From a virus: a DNA stretch of 33,754 nt. Positions within the stretch are counted from its first letter, which is position 1; each line of letters starts with the position of its first letter. The notes beneath the pieces were generated by a model. It did no database searches and was not told the origin of the DNA. It was given only the letters and a program-made list of their open reading frames with translations. Both the position numbers and the translations under genes were made by a program. Where the stretch lies: positions 1-33,754 of the IMG/VR virus record IMGVR_UViG_3300008120_000163; one strand, 5' to 3'. Below, in pieces: positions 5,523 through 13,287 of the stretch.

Positions 5523-5873
5523 ATGACTCAAGAAGAAGAAAAAATTAAAGTACTAACATTACTAATGTGGTTACAAACTGCTGTTTATGCTGCAGATGAA
5601 TGTCAAGAGATTAAATGGTTCAATACTAGAAGAAGTAAACAACTATTGAAGTCTACTGTTGATATCATTCTGAAAGAGCACGGTGGAATTATCAAAACTT
5701 TATGGGATGTAGATGGTGTGCAAATGCCAGAAGTCACTAAAGCTTTAGAAGAATTCACTGGACTCTTATCTACTACTGACTATTACAAACTGCCTGAGAT
5801 ATCAGCTCTTATCAGAGCTTATCAAGCAGGAGAATTCGAAGACACTTTTAATCCTATAAGAGATGAACAGTAA
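5523..5873 (+). CDS. Hypothetical helical protein
   Basis: A 116-residue soluble protein starting two bases after the polymerase stop and overlapping the next gene by 11 bases, so it belongs to the same transcription unit. The sequence looks mostly alpha-helical (residues 4-30 and 38-55 amphipathic; 70-105 with LSTTDYYKLPEISALIRAY). I see no enzyme motif. Its position right behind the polymerase could mean an accessory replication role, but the sequence itself does not show this. Confidence 0.65.
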   Translation: MTQEEEKIKVLTLLMWLQTAVYAADECQEIKWFNTRRSKQLLKSTVDIILKEHGGIIKTLWDVDGVQMPEVTKALEEFTGLLSTTDYYKLPEISALIRAYQAGEFEDTFNPIRDEQ

Positions 5874-6105
5874 CTTACCAGCAGGGGCAGAAAATGACCC
5901 TAATAGACCATGGGATACTTCAGAGAAGTATTGTCGTGTTTGTGAATCTGATGCCATCGGAGATCTAGTTGATAACTATTTAGCAGCACATCCTGATTGT
6001 GGAGATTGGGATGAAGCTTATGAAAAGTTAGAAGAAGATGAGCAGATTGGATTATGCAGACATTGTTATTGGGAAGAAATGGGGGAATGGAACAATGAAG
6101 ACTAA
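5863..6105 (+). CDS. Small acidic protein with two CxxC motifs
   Basis: An 80-residue, strongly acidic protein with CRVC at about residues 24-27 and CRHC at about 65-68. This four-cysteine arrangement is typical of a zinc ribbon or zinc finger, with a 37-residue acidic helical spacer between the pairs (GDWDEAYEKLEEDE). A zinc-binding fold is likely but no family is recognised. It overlaps the preceding gene by 11 bases and the following one by 11 bases, in a block of tightly packed small genes between the polymerase and the helicase. Confidence 0.65.
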   Translation: MNSNLPAGAENDPNRPWDTSEKYCRVCESDAIGDLVDNYLAAHPDCGDWDEAYEKLEEDEQIGLCRHCYWEEMGEWNNED

Positions 6106-6394
6106 AAGACTAACTGATGATGACATCATCAAAGAACTAATAGACACAATGTTTCTTATAGCTGGTCATGATGTAACCTTTGAGGACATCAAGGGTCGTA
6201 AGGACCAATGGTACTATGAATGGACCATGACTCCTGAGCAAGAGCAACAATGGATGGAGTATATGGTAAAGTATTTCCGTAAGCACAGAAGTATGACCAT
6301 TAGACATGCTCAGACTTCAGCATCTATGTTTAACCTAATGTGGGGCCTTAAAGTGGAACGGCCTGAAGTTCCCGATATCGATAACATAAATTAA
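6095..6394 (+). CDS. Hypothetical protein
   Basis: A 99-residue protein read from the ATG at 6095. An in-frame ATG at 6038 would add 19 residues wholly inside the previous gene. It is soluble, with a helical N-terminal part (DDDIIKELIDTMFLIAGHD), a Trp/Tyr-rich centre (QWYYEWTMT) and a Met- and His-containing helical part (residues about 58-82). No motif suggests an activity. The one-base gap to the next gene and 11-base overlap with the previous one show operon packing. Confidence 0.6.
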   Translation: MKTKRLTDDDIIKELIDTMFLIAGHDVTFEDIKGRKDQWYYEWTMTPEQEQQWMEYMVKYFRKHRSMTIRHAQTSASMFNLMWGLKVERPEVPDIDNIN

Positions 6395-6395
6395 C

Positions 6396-6563
6396 GTGAA
6401 AAAGTTATTCATCCTTGCACTGCTGTTTGCTTCATGTAAGCAAGCACCAGTAAACATTACAGTTCATTGTCCAGAAAAGGACACAACGAAACTGTTTGAC
6501 TTAGAAACTGTAGGTACTACAACAGACCCAACAGAGGAAGAACTTAATCAATTAAACAATTAA
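6396..6563 (+). CDS. Small lipoprotein (GTG start)
   Basis: A 55-residue protein starting with GTG at 6396, one base after the preceding stop. MKKLFILALLFASC is a classical type II signal peptide with lipobox FASC, and lipidation at Cys14 would leave a 42-residue mature protein. The mature part contains one further Cys (VHC) and an acidic C-terminus (TDPTEEELNQLNN). Together with the lipoprotein at 3233 it gives this window two tiny envelope lipoproteins. A role at the host cell surface, such as exclusion of other phages, is inference only. The next gene starts five bases after its stop. Confidence 0.65.
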   Translation: MKKLFILALLFASCKQAPVNITVHCPEKDTTKLFDLETVGTTTDPTEEELNQLNN

Positions 6564-6568
6564 ACAAA

Positions 6569-6883
6569 ATGGAGATTTTTGCAATCATTTCAACAGTCGT
6601 TGCCGTACTAGGTGTGGCAGGTACTATTTTCTTTTTACTAACTTCATTGAAGATAATGGGTAGATTAAGAGAAGCAGAGGAAATTATCGAGGATAAGAAC
6701 GATGCTCTTAGAGATGCATTCGAAGCTATTCATATTCACAATGAAAAGCTGTGGGATGTTAGACATGAACTTAACATGGTAAAGAATCCTAAAAAACCTG
6801 TTGGTCGTCCTAAAGGTTCTAAGAACAAGGTTACTAAGCCTAAGTTTTCTCAGAAAGAATTTGACAAGAAATACGGGAAGTAA
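6569..6883 (+). CDS. Membrane-anchored AT-hook protein
   Basis: A 104-residue protein with three visible parts. A single N-terminal membrane helix spans about residues 4-27 (IISTVVAVLGVAGTIFFLLT). A charged region predicted as coiled coil covers about 31-70 (RLREAEEIIEDKNDALRDAF). The basic tail holds PVGRPKGSKNK, an AT-hook-like motif (GRPKGS) that binds the minor groove of A/T-rich DNA. The inferred topology has the tail in the cytoplasm. Such a protein could tether phage DNA or its replication complex to the membrane. It lies among replication genes, and its stop overlaps the next start by one base. Confidence 0.7.
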   Translation: MEIFAIISTVVAVLGVAGTIFFLLTSLKIMGRLREAEEIIEDKNDALRDAFEAIHIHNEKLWDVRHELNMVKNPKKPVGRPKGSKNKVTKPKFSQKEFDKKYGK

Positions 6884-7068
6884 TGCCAGATATTTCTATG
6901 TGTAAGGGGGTTAATTGCCCCCTTGCTTTTAACTGTTACAGGTTTACAGCTAAAGCAAATCCTTATGGGCAAGCTTTTTTCATGGAAACTCCATGGGACG
7001 AAGAGAAAAAAGAATGTGAATATTATTTACCAAACGAAAAGATTAAAGTTAAATCAAATGACAAATGA
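6883..7068 (+). CDS. Small cysteine-containing protein
   Basis: A 61-residue protein with four cysteines: C7, C12 and C18 close together (MCKGVNCPLAFNCYRF) and C46 (CEYYLP). The pattern suggests a metal site. The short N-terminal signature resembles small proteins I associate with phages of Bacteroidota, but I cannot name a characterised function. It starts at the last base of the preceding gene (TAATG) and overlaps the following gene by four bases (ATGA). Confidence 0.6.
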   Translation: MPDISMCKGVNCPLAFNCYRFTAKANPYGQAFFMETPWDEEKKECEYYLPNEKIKVKSNDK

Positions 7069-7622
7069 CGGAAAGAAAGAAGTTTTACTCAACGAAAAGA
7101 AGGAAACATTTACTGAGTTTGATAGAGTCTTCACGGGATTCCTCGATAGAATTTACGAAGTCACGAGACCCGAAGGCAATATCGGAGATGATGATGAAGA
7201 TAGTGGAGCATCTGTTCCACATTCCTAGAGAAGAATTCTTATCAGAGAGTCGTATCAGGGACTATGTTGTACGTCGTACTTTAGTTGTCAATCTAATAAG
7301 CATGCATACTCATCACAGAGATGTGGAGATTGCTAAGGTTATTAATCGTGACAGAACTAGTGTGATTCACATGCAGAAGCTTCATGAGGATCTTATGTTT
7401 TCTGATGGAACTTATCGAGAGTATTTCGAGAGAGCTTCTAGTCTTTATGCAAGAGCTAATTATTTACCAAGAGTAGAAGATGCAACATTAGATGGCATCA
7501 TTGAAAAGATAGTAAAGCTTAATGAAGAAGTAGAAGCCCTCAATGGAATGCTAGGCAACCTATTAGTTAACGTAAAATCTAAAGACAATGTCACAAGTGA
7601 AGAGCAAACTTTTAGCAATTAA
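7065..7622 (+). CDS. DnaA domain IV-like helix-turn-helix protein
   Basis: A 185-residue protein. Residues about 60-110 resemble the DNA-binding domain IV of bacterial DnaA: a helix with VVRRTLVVNLI, then DVEIAKVINRDRTSVIHMQKLH, which parallels the DnaA signature (IG..FGGRDHTTVIHA..K). The turn RDRTSVIH aligns with RDHTTVIH, the part that contacts the DnaA box. No ATPase domain is present, so it is not a full DnaA. A coiled-coil-like stretch follows (residues about 143-172). Its place between the polymerase region and the helicases suggests an origin-binding initiator, or an adaptor that occupies host DnaA boxes. It overlaps the upstream gene by four bases (ATGA) and the downstream helicase gene by 35. 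Confidence 0.7.
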   Translation: MTERKKFYSTKRRKHLLSLIESSRDSSIEFTKSRDPKAISEMMMKIVEHLFHIPREEFLSESRIRDYVVRRTLVVNLISMHTHHRDVEIAKVINRDRTSVIHMQKLHEDLMFSDGTYREYFERASSLYARANYLPRVEDATLDGIIEKIVKLNEEVEALNGMLGNLLVNVKSKDNVTSEEQTFSN

Positions 7623-8787
7623 AGATGCTGAACAAAAGAAGGCATTGAATGCTTGGAAAGATGCTGACTACGTGGGCACTGTTATAGCTGGTACAGGATT
7701 CGGGAAGAGTCGTGTTGGTGTTATTGCCTGTGGAGCTATGATTCGTAAACATGGAGGTAGAGGATTGGTCTTAGTCCCTACTAATCAATTGCAAGACCAG
7801 TTTGAAGAAGAATTCAAGAAGTGGGGTTATGAAGATGTATTGGATAGTGTAGATATCCTATGTTATGCATCAGCTCATAAACTTCGAGGTGTTACTTATA
7901 CTGTTACAGTAGCAGATGAGGTGCATCTTGGCTTATCCCCAATCTATCGAGAAGTATTCTTACAAAATGACCACGAAAGACTTCTTTGTATGACTGCCAC
8001 TGCCCCAGAGGAAGAGGAATACGAAGATTTACTTGATGAGATAGCCCCAACGGTCTATACCATTACCCTAGATGAGTGTGTACAGAAAGGATTAGTGGCT
8101 CCTTACACTATTCACTGTGTTCCCGTTCCATTGTTAGATTCAGAGAGAGATGCTTACAAGGCTGCAAACAATGCCTTTGTTCATTATAAGTATCATCTTG
8201 GGATGTACAATGCTTTCGAGGAAGCAGGTAGAATATTGAAGGACCCTAATGCTACCCCTGTACAGAAGAAGAATGCAACTTTGTTCTACAAAGCTATTCG
8301 AGATAGGAAGGAAGTAGTTCAGAAGGCTCATAACAAAATTCTTTATACTGCTATGATAGCTAAAACTAAAGCAGATAAGAAAATACTAACGTTTGCCGGA
8401 ACTAATGAATTCACTAACCAAATGTATACAGAGTTGAATGCTGCAGATTGTAAATCGGCTAGATATCATTCAGCTCTTGGTAAGAAAGAGAAGGACAAAG
8501 CTCTCAAGGATTTCAGAGAAAATGAGGTACGAATACTGTGTTCTACAAAGGCATTGAATCAAGGATTCGATGTACCTGATGCACAGCTCGGAATCATCTG
8601 TGGCCTTGATAGCAAAGCATTAGCCATGATTCAGAGAGTGGGTAGATTGTTACGACTTAGCCCCGATAAGGTTGGAGAAGTAGTGATACTCTACGTAAAA
8701 GATTCTCAGGAAGAGAAATGGTTAAGAAGTTCCATCGAAAGTTTATCAAATATAGTTTGGTGTGACGATATTTCTTCTTATATTTGA
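7588..8787 (+). CDS. SF2 DNA helicase (DEVH box)
   Basis: A 399-residue protein with the conserved motifs of superfamily 2 helicases. Walker A is AGTGFGKS (34-41), the DEVH box is at 110-113, motif III is TATAP (136-140), and motif VI is QRVGRLLRLS (from Q349). An insertion of about 80 charged helical residues separates the two RecA-like domains. It probably uses ATP to move along or remodel duplex DNA, branched DNA or stalled forks, like the UvsW/SSL2-type helicases of other phages; the exact substrate cannot be read from sequence. It starts inside the preceding DnaA-like gene and is followed by a 36-base gap containing a weak 5-bp inverted repeat. Confidence 0.9.
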   Translation: MSQVKSKLLAIKDAEQKKALNAWKDADYVGTVIAGTGFGKSRVGVIACGAMIRKHGGRGLVLVPTNQLQDQFEEEFKKWGYEDVLDSVDILCYASAHKLRGVTYTVTVADEVHLGLSPIYREVFLQNDHERLLCMTATAPEEEEYEDLLDEIAPTVYTITLDECVQKGLVAPYTIHCVPVPLLDSERDAYKAANNAFVHYKYHLGMYNAFEEAGRILKDPNATPVQKKNATLFYKAIRDRKEVVQKAHNKILYTAMIAKTKADKKILTFAGTNEFTNQMYTELNAADCKSARYHSALGKKEKDKALKDFRENEVRILCSTKALNQGFDVPDAQLGIICGLDSKALAMIQRVGRLLRLSPDKVGEVVILYVKDSQEEKWLRSSIESLSNIVWCDDISSYI

Positions 8788-8823
8788 ATACGATTACTTA
8801 TAGAAAGTATAAAAGAAACTTTT

Positions 8824-9390
8824 ATGATCATTGAAATTGATACAGAAAAGCTGTTAGCCCATGGGTTTACAGCTGATGAGTTCCTGTTCTTATCTATGCT
8901 TAATCGTGACCATGATTCTAGTGACTTAAAGTTAATTATTGACCGTGAGAAATTGCAAACCAACGGTTGGATTAAGTTGGGAGAGGAGGACGATTGTACA
9001 TTGAGAGAAAAATTTAACGACGAATTCTCAAGTACAGAAGATGTCATATGGCACGGCCTCCTTTCTCACTATCCACTCAAAGTCATAGCTAACGGAGCAG
9101 TCAGAATACTTAGAGCTAAAGATCCCAGCTCTAAGGCAAATGCAAAAGCCAAAAGTCGTTATCTTAAATACATAGGAAAAGATAAACAAAAGCACGAACA
9201 CGTTATAGAGTGTCTGCAACGAGAGCTCCTATTACGTAGAAAAGGTAATAACCTAGGATTTATGCAGCAGCTAGAAACTTGGATTAATAATCACACATGG
9301 GAGAAGTACAGTGATTTAAGTGATGGAGAACAATCCAAATCAAAACCTGAGTCATCAGGCTCAGAAGGTAGAATCACAAGGCAACTTTGA
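8824..9390 (+). CDS. Hypothetical replication-module protein
   Basis: A 188-residue protein between the SF2 helicase and the DnaB-like helicase. The first 60 residues (KLLAHGFTADEFLFLSMLNR ... TNGWIKL) have the look of a winged helix of the kind found in replisome-organiser proteins. The middle is basic (SSKANAKAKSRYLKYIGKDK) and the C-terminus is Ser/Glu-rich. Its last 68 bases are shared with the DnaB-like gene in another frame, an unusually long overlap. The context suggests a helicase loader or adaptor, but no loader motif or ATPase site is seen, so this is inference. Confidence 0.6.
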   Translation: MIIEIDTEKLLAHGFTADEFLFLSMLNRDHDSSDLKLIIDREKLQTNGWIKLGEEDDCTLREKFNDEFSSTEDVIWHGLLSHYPLKVIANGAVRILRAKDPSSKANAKAKSRYLKYIGKDKQKHEHVIECLQRELLLRRKGNNLGFMQQLETWINNHTWEKYSDLSDGEQSKSKPESSGSEGRITRQL

Positions 9391-10303
9391 CGACTCGTTA
9401 AAGGATTTTAGACACATCTCGTTATCAGTAGACAAATCAATCGAAGAAATTAAAGCAGCCCAAAGTGGCTCTAGAGTTGTCTTCCCTACTGGTTGGCCGA
9501 GATTGAATAAGAACTTGCTAGGTGGACTACAGAAAGGTAAGATGTACGTTATTGCCGGTCGTCCTGGTGTAGGTAAATCTGCATTTTCAAATCAATTAAT
9601 TTTCGATGTACTCGATAACAACAAAGACAAGAAAGTAATAGTTCTGTACTGGACGTTCGAGATGCCTGACTATCAGCAGATCATGAGAGCTGCATCAAAC
9701 AAGGCACAACTCCAGTTTTCACAGTTATACAGTGTCGACCAACAGTTATCAGCAGAGGGATTAAAGAAGTATGAAGATGCAGTAGACAGCTATAGGAAGT
9801 ATCCTATATTCTTCTGCTCTATTCCACAGAACATGGTGAAGATTAAAGAGATTAACAACAAGGTGTTTCAAAAGCACCCTGAACACACAATCATTAATCT
9901 TTACGACCATTCGAGATTGATTCTAGGCTCAGAAGACACAGAGCTTCAGAAGCTAAATCAAGTATCGAAGACATGTATGTGGTTGCAAGCAAGAATGGGG
10001 AGCATTTCTATTCTGTTGTCACAGCTAAACAGGAATATCGAGCAAGAGTATCGTGCCAAACAACAGTATCAACCACAACTTACAGACCTATTTGGTGGTG
10101 ATTCTATTGGGCAAGATGCTCACGTAGTGATGATGCTACAAAGACCATTCGACCTTTACGGTATTACAGATGCTTATTGTGGAGAGGATCCTGAAGGGTT
10201 GTTAGCCTGTCATATCGAGAAGAATCGTGATGGTCAATTGGGTATGATTCCCTACGAAGCTGATTTGTCAACATTTAATTTGACAGAAAGAGTGAAAAAG
10301 TAA
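9323..10303 (+). CDS. dnaB: DnaB-like replicative helicase (RecA domain only)
   Basis: Read from the ATG at 9323 (a GTG three bases earlier is an alternative), 326 residues. It matches the C-terminal ATPase domain of DnaB: Walker A GRPGVGKS (79-86), TFEMP with the catalytic Glu113, Walker B-like NLYDH (D195), SQLNR (234-238), DSIGQDAHVVMMLQRP (260-275) and HIEKNRDGQLG (297-307), parallel to the DnaB signatures. It would form a ring that unwinds the fork 5'-3'. It lacks the N-terminal domain of about 150 residues that DnaB uses to bind primase, having instead a 50-residue polar leader. Walker B carries N and Y where bulky hydrophobic residues are usual. The primase is encoded separately at 12301. 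Confidence 0.9.
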   Translation: MENNPNQNLSHQAQKVESQGNFDDSLKDFRHISLSVDKSIEEIKAAQSGSRVVFPTGWPRLNKNLLGGLQKGKMYVIAGRPGVGKSAFSNQLIFDVLDNNKDKKVIVLYWTFEMPDYQQIMRAASNKAQLQFSQLYSVDQQLSAEGLKKYEDAVDSYRKYPIFFCSIPQNMVKIKEINNKVFQKHPEHTIINLYDHSRLILGSEDTELQKLNQVSKTCMWLQARMGSISILLSQLNRNIEQEYRAKQQYQPQLTDLFGGDSIGQDAHVVMMLQRPFDLYGITDAYCGEDPEGLLACHIEKNRDGQLGMIPYEADLSTFNLTERVKK

Positions 10304-10322
10304 ATTTAAAATTTGACAAAAA

Positions 10323-11027
10323 ATGGAGTTAGTACTGCCAACAGAGAAGGTCGCTGCCCTTCGTAAGAGTCCGAGACACATGATTATCTACGGACCACCA
10401 AAGATTGGTAAAACAACAGCACTGGCTAAACTTGATGGATGTCTTATCATAGATCTAGAGCAAGGATCGGATATGGTAGAAGCACTTAAAGTTAAAGCTG
10501 CAAACTTGAAAGAGTTGAGTGAAATCGGTAAAGCAATTATGAAAGCTGGAAAGCCTTACAAATATATTGCTATCGATACCTTGACTCAATTAGAGGTATG
10601 GTGTGAATCAGAGGCTAAAGAACTCTATCGTCAAACTCCAATGGGTAAGAACTTTGATACTGATAACAAAGGGTTATCTGTTCTTAGTCTTCCTAACGGT
10701 GCTGGCTATTTGTATCTACGAATGGCTATCAAGAAGTGGATGGATAGATTAGAGACTTTGTCTGAACACATCATTTACATCGGTCACTTAAAAGATAAGC
10801 AGATCGAGAAGAAAGGTAAGGAGGTATCAGCTAAAGATTTAGATTTGACTGGTAAGATCCGTAGTATTGCTTGTGCTAACTCAGATGCCATCGGCTATGT
10901 GTATAGAAACGAGGACAAGACTATGATCTCATTCAATTCATCTGATGATATCACTGCTGGCTCACGTTGTGAGCATTTAAGAGGTCAAGAGATGGAGCTT
11001 GACTGGAGTAAAATTTATATTGATTAA
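10323..11027 (+). CDS. Sak4-like RecA-fold ATPase
   Basis: A 234-residue P-loop ATPase. Walker A is GPPKIGKT (24-31) and Walker B is YIAIDTLTQ (D85). A polar stretch (FDTDNKGLSV) and a C-terminal beta-rich part follow. The pattern fits the phage AAA_24 (Sak4) group, RecA-like core proteins that work with an ssDNA-binding protein in recombination and annealing. The neighbours agree: an ssDNA-binding protein lies two genes downstream and the DnaB-like helicase just upstream. Start at 10323 after the leader AATTTGACAAAAAATG. An alternative is a helicase-loading ATPase. Confidence 0.8.
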   Translation: MELVLPTEKVAALRKSPRHMIIYGPPKIGKTTALAKLDGCLIIDLEQGSDMVEALKVKAANLKELSEIGKAIMKAGKPYKYIAIDTLTQLEVWCESEAKELYRQTPMGKNFDTDNKGLSVLSLPNGAGYLYLRMAIKKWMDRLETLSEHIIYIGHLKDKQIEKKGKEVSAKDLDLTGKIRSIACANSDAIGYVYRNEDKTMISFNSSDDITAGSRCEHLRGQEMELDWSKIYID

Positions 11028-11042
11028 TTAAAACCCTAGAAA

Positions 11043-11396
11043 ATGTCTATCGAGGCAAACATTCAACAAAATCCAACTGTTGCAAATACTGCAACAACTG
11101 AAGGTCCTATCGTATTAACGGTAACAGGAATCATTAATGACTTAAACGACGGTATCGATCGTGATGGCATTGCAACTAAGTATAACTTGACTAAAGCTGA
11201 AGTTACTGAGCTATTCAAGCACCCTAAGTTGACTGGCCTACGTGCTCGTAAGAAGATTCCAGTACGTTTTACATTGGTAGATGACACTGTTATTACTAAG
11301 AGTGAGGCTGCTGCTGTAGAGTCTGATCCTAATCAATTAGATTTGATGGATGCTATTCAAGAGCATGTAGCTACTGAAGAAGCAATCAGCAACTGA
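11043..11396 (+). CDS. Small helix-turn-helix-like protein
   Basis: A 117-residue protein with a Thr/Ala-rich N-terminus. The central segment (about residues 31-62: LNDGIDRDGIATKYNLTKAE then VTELFKHPKLTGLRARKK) resembles a helix-turn-helix, with a basic end suited to DNA binding. The C-terminus is acidic (DPNQLDLMDAIQEHVATEE). I recognise no named family. It lies between the Sak4-like ATPase and the ssDNA-binding protein and probably shares their operon. It could be a regulator or a replication accessory factor. Confidence 0.6.
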   Translation: MSIEANIQQNPTVANTATTEGPIVLTVTGIINDLNDGIDRDGIATKYNLTKAEVTELFKHPKLTGLRARKKIPVRFTLVDDTVITKSEAAAVESDPNQLDLMDAIQEHVATEEAISN

Positions 11397-11461
11397 GAGT
11401 TCCGTCAGCAACAGGACATTGTGTATAGAACATATTTTCGTTAATTTAAATTTAAAACAAA

Positions 11462-12229
11462 ATGGCAATTGAGTCAAACAATTCAGAAGAAGTAGTAGCA
11501 GGTGGTGGTTATCAGTTATATACTGGTATTGCTGCTGTTAGTGTAGTAGCAGTTAATCCAACTCAATCAGAGTTGCAAGCTATTGGTATTAATGCTAAGG
11601 AAGATCCTAAGTACAACGTGGAAATCAATGGAGAAGAGTACAATAAGATTGTATTCTATCTTCGTCACGATGATCCAAACATTACTGTAAGATTTGATAT
11701 CTTGGCTAAGCCTGAGCACCGTATGTCAAAGAACGGTAAGGCAATGTGGATTAACAACATCGGTCAGATGACTTGGAGTGAAGATGTTCCAGCATACGAT
11801 TGGTGGAAGAATTCAGACACAAGCCGTAAAGCTTATGTTGGAGAAGACATCCTTGTTAACTTCACTAAAGCATGGGCTAACGTAGCCAATGGTGGTAAGA
11901 TTAGTTTTGATACTATCGATGCTATCATGAAGGGTGATGTTAAAGAGTTGAAGGAGCTTGTAAAAGCTTTATCTGCTAACAAGTTACGTGTCTTGATTGG
12001 TGTTAAAGACGAGAAGTATCAGGTTGTTTACAACCGTCACTTCGGTCGTTTGAAGCCAGCTAATGACATGTTATTTGTCAAAGCTTTGAATGAGGACTAC
12101 GGTTCTTTCAATGCTGAATACAGCAAAGACCTTAAGTTTGGGGTTTATTCACCAACTTTAATTACGGCTGATACTACGTCAGAAGAGACTCCTTTCAAGG
12201 ACGACTCTAAGGACGAGTGGGATGCATAA
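11462..12229 (+). CDS. Probable single-stranded DNA-binding protein
   Basis: A 255-residue protein with a beta-rich, aromatic-rich core (residues about 45-130, with HDDPNITVRFDILAKPEH and MWINNIGQMTWSEDVPAYDWW). The very acidic C-terminal tail (TPFKDDSKDEWDA) is a hallmark of replication ssDNA-binding proteins, which use such tails to recruit partners. I do not see a canonical OB-fold signature or a zinc site like that of T4 gp32, so the family name is left open. Support comes from the neighbours: Sak4-like ATPase upstream, primase downstream. It has its own A/T-rich leader (AATTTAAATTTAAAAC) and an intrinsic terminator 27 bases after the stop, which suggests strong separate expression. Confidence 0.7.
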   Translation: MAIESNNSEEVVAGGGYQLYTGIAAVSVVAVNPTQSELQAIGINAKEDPKYNVEINGEEYNKIVFYLRHDDPNITVRFDILAKPEHRMSKNGKAMWINNIGQMTWSEDVPAYDWWKNSDTSRKAYVGEDILVNFTKAWANVANGGKISFDTIDAIMKGDVKELKELVKALSANKLRVLIGVKDEKYQVVYNRHFGRLKPANDMLFVKALNEDYGSFNAEYSKDLKFGVYSPTLITADTTSEETPFKDDSKDEWDA

Positions 12230-12245
12230 TTGAAACCTTAACCAA

Positions 12246-12286
12246 AAAACAAACAGGGGTTACAGAAATGTGCCCCTTTTGTTTTT
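12246..12286 (+). terminator. Intrinsic terminator after the ssDNA-binding protein gene
   Basis: GGGG (12256-12259) pairs with CCCC (12273-12276). Inside, TACA pairs with TGTG around a GAAA (GNRA-type) tetraloop, with one bulged T. The stem is extended outward by the A-rich run before it and the T-rich run TTTTGTTTTT after it. The same arms could work on the opposite strand. It separates the ssDNA-binding protein from the primase. Confidence 0.85.
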
Positions 12287-12300
12287 AATTTAGCCTCCTT

Positions 12301-13287
12301 ATGATTGAATCAAGAAGCAGTGATGCATACTTGCATAAGGATTCTATTTTGTGTAAGATATCTGAGTACGATATATTCAGATATTATTGTCACAATTTTA
12401 AGAATTTTGGTGACAAGTTTTGCAGTGAGTTAAGAGAGGATAGATCTCCTACATGCTCGATAGTTCCTTGGAAAGGGAGAGTTATCTATAAAGATTTTGG
12501 TAGTGGGGAAAGTCATGATTGCTTTTCGTATGTACAAGCCAAATTCAATTTAACTTTCTCAGAAGCCATGAGAGTTATTGACACAGATTTTGGGTTAGGT
12601 TTACAAAGTGGGTCCGTTATAAAGAATCAAGTAGCTATTACATATGGTACTCAAGAGATTATCGAAAGACGTCCAACCAAGCTTGCAAAGAGAGCAAGAA
12701 AGTGGACTCTACAAGATAAAGAATTCTGGGAAAAGTACTATATCACTAAGAGTTTATTGATTAAATTTGATGTCGAACCAATAGATTACTTTTGGATTAA
12801 TGAAGCACGTTACGTATGTCACACTCCTAGTTATGTATATAACATCAATGGTCGTTATAAAATCTACAGACCATATGAAGCAGAGGGTAAATGGTATAGC
12901 AACACTTCTAAAAATGACATTCAAGGGTGGAAGCAGTTAAAAGATAATGGAGACATTGTCATATTAGCTTCTTCTCTCAAGGATGTCATGTGTCTTAATG
13001 TATTGGGGTATGAGGCTATTGCTCTACAGAGTGAGATGCAGATGCCAGATCCAAAGTTAATCAGTAATTTGCAGAAGAGATTTAGCACCGTAGCTGTACT
13101 ATACGATAATGATTTTGAGAAGGAAGCAAATCCTGGTCAAACAATGGCCAATAAAATTTGTGCAGAGTTCAACTTAATTAACGTAATTTTACCAGCACAC
13201 TACAAATCGAAAGACATCTCTGATTTAATGAAGAATCATGGAATCGAGATAGCTCAGAGAATTGTGCAAATACAACTACCACTTTAA
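12301..13287 (+). CDS. dnaG: DnaG-like primase with degenerate zinc and Toprim sites
   Basis: A 328-residue primase-like protein that should make RNA primers for the fork. The N-terminus follows the CHC2 zinc-ribbon layout (FCSELREDRSPTCSI, then KDFGSGESHDCFSYVQAKF), but only C41, C52, H72 and C74 are available and the C-x2-H pair is not intact. A Toprim domain lies at about 217-300: VILASSLKDVM (K227, D228) and LYDND (D269, D271). Aligning D228 with the Asp of the DnaG EGYxD motif puts Ser224 where the conserved Glu should be. E245 in LQSE could substitute. No DnaB-binding C-terminal domain is present. Start at 12301, after the terminator. The stop overlaps the next start by one base. Confidence 0.85.
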   Translation: MIESRSSDAYLHKDSILCKISEYDIFRYYCHNFKNFGDKFCSELREDRSPTCSIVPWKGRVIYKDFGSGESHDCFSYVQAKFNLTFSEAMRVIDTDFGLGLQSGSVIKNQVAITYGTQEIIERRPTKLAKRARKWTLQDKEFWEKYYITKSLLIKFDVEPIDYFWINEARYVCHTPSYVYNINGRYKIYRPYEAEGKWYSNTSKNDIQGWKQLKDNGDIVILASSLKDVMCLNVLGYEAIALQSEMQMPDPKLISNLQKRFSTVAVLYDNDFEKEANPGQTMANKICAEFNLINVILPAHYKSKDISDLMKNHGIEIAQRIVQIQLPL

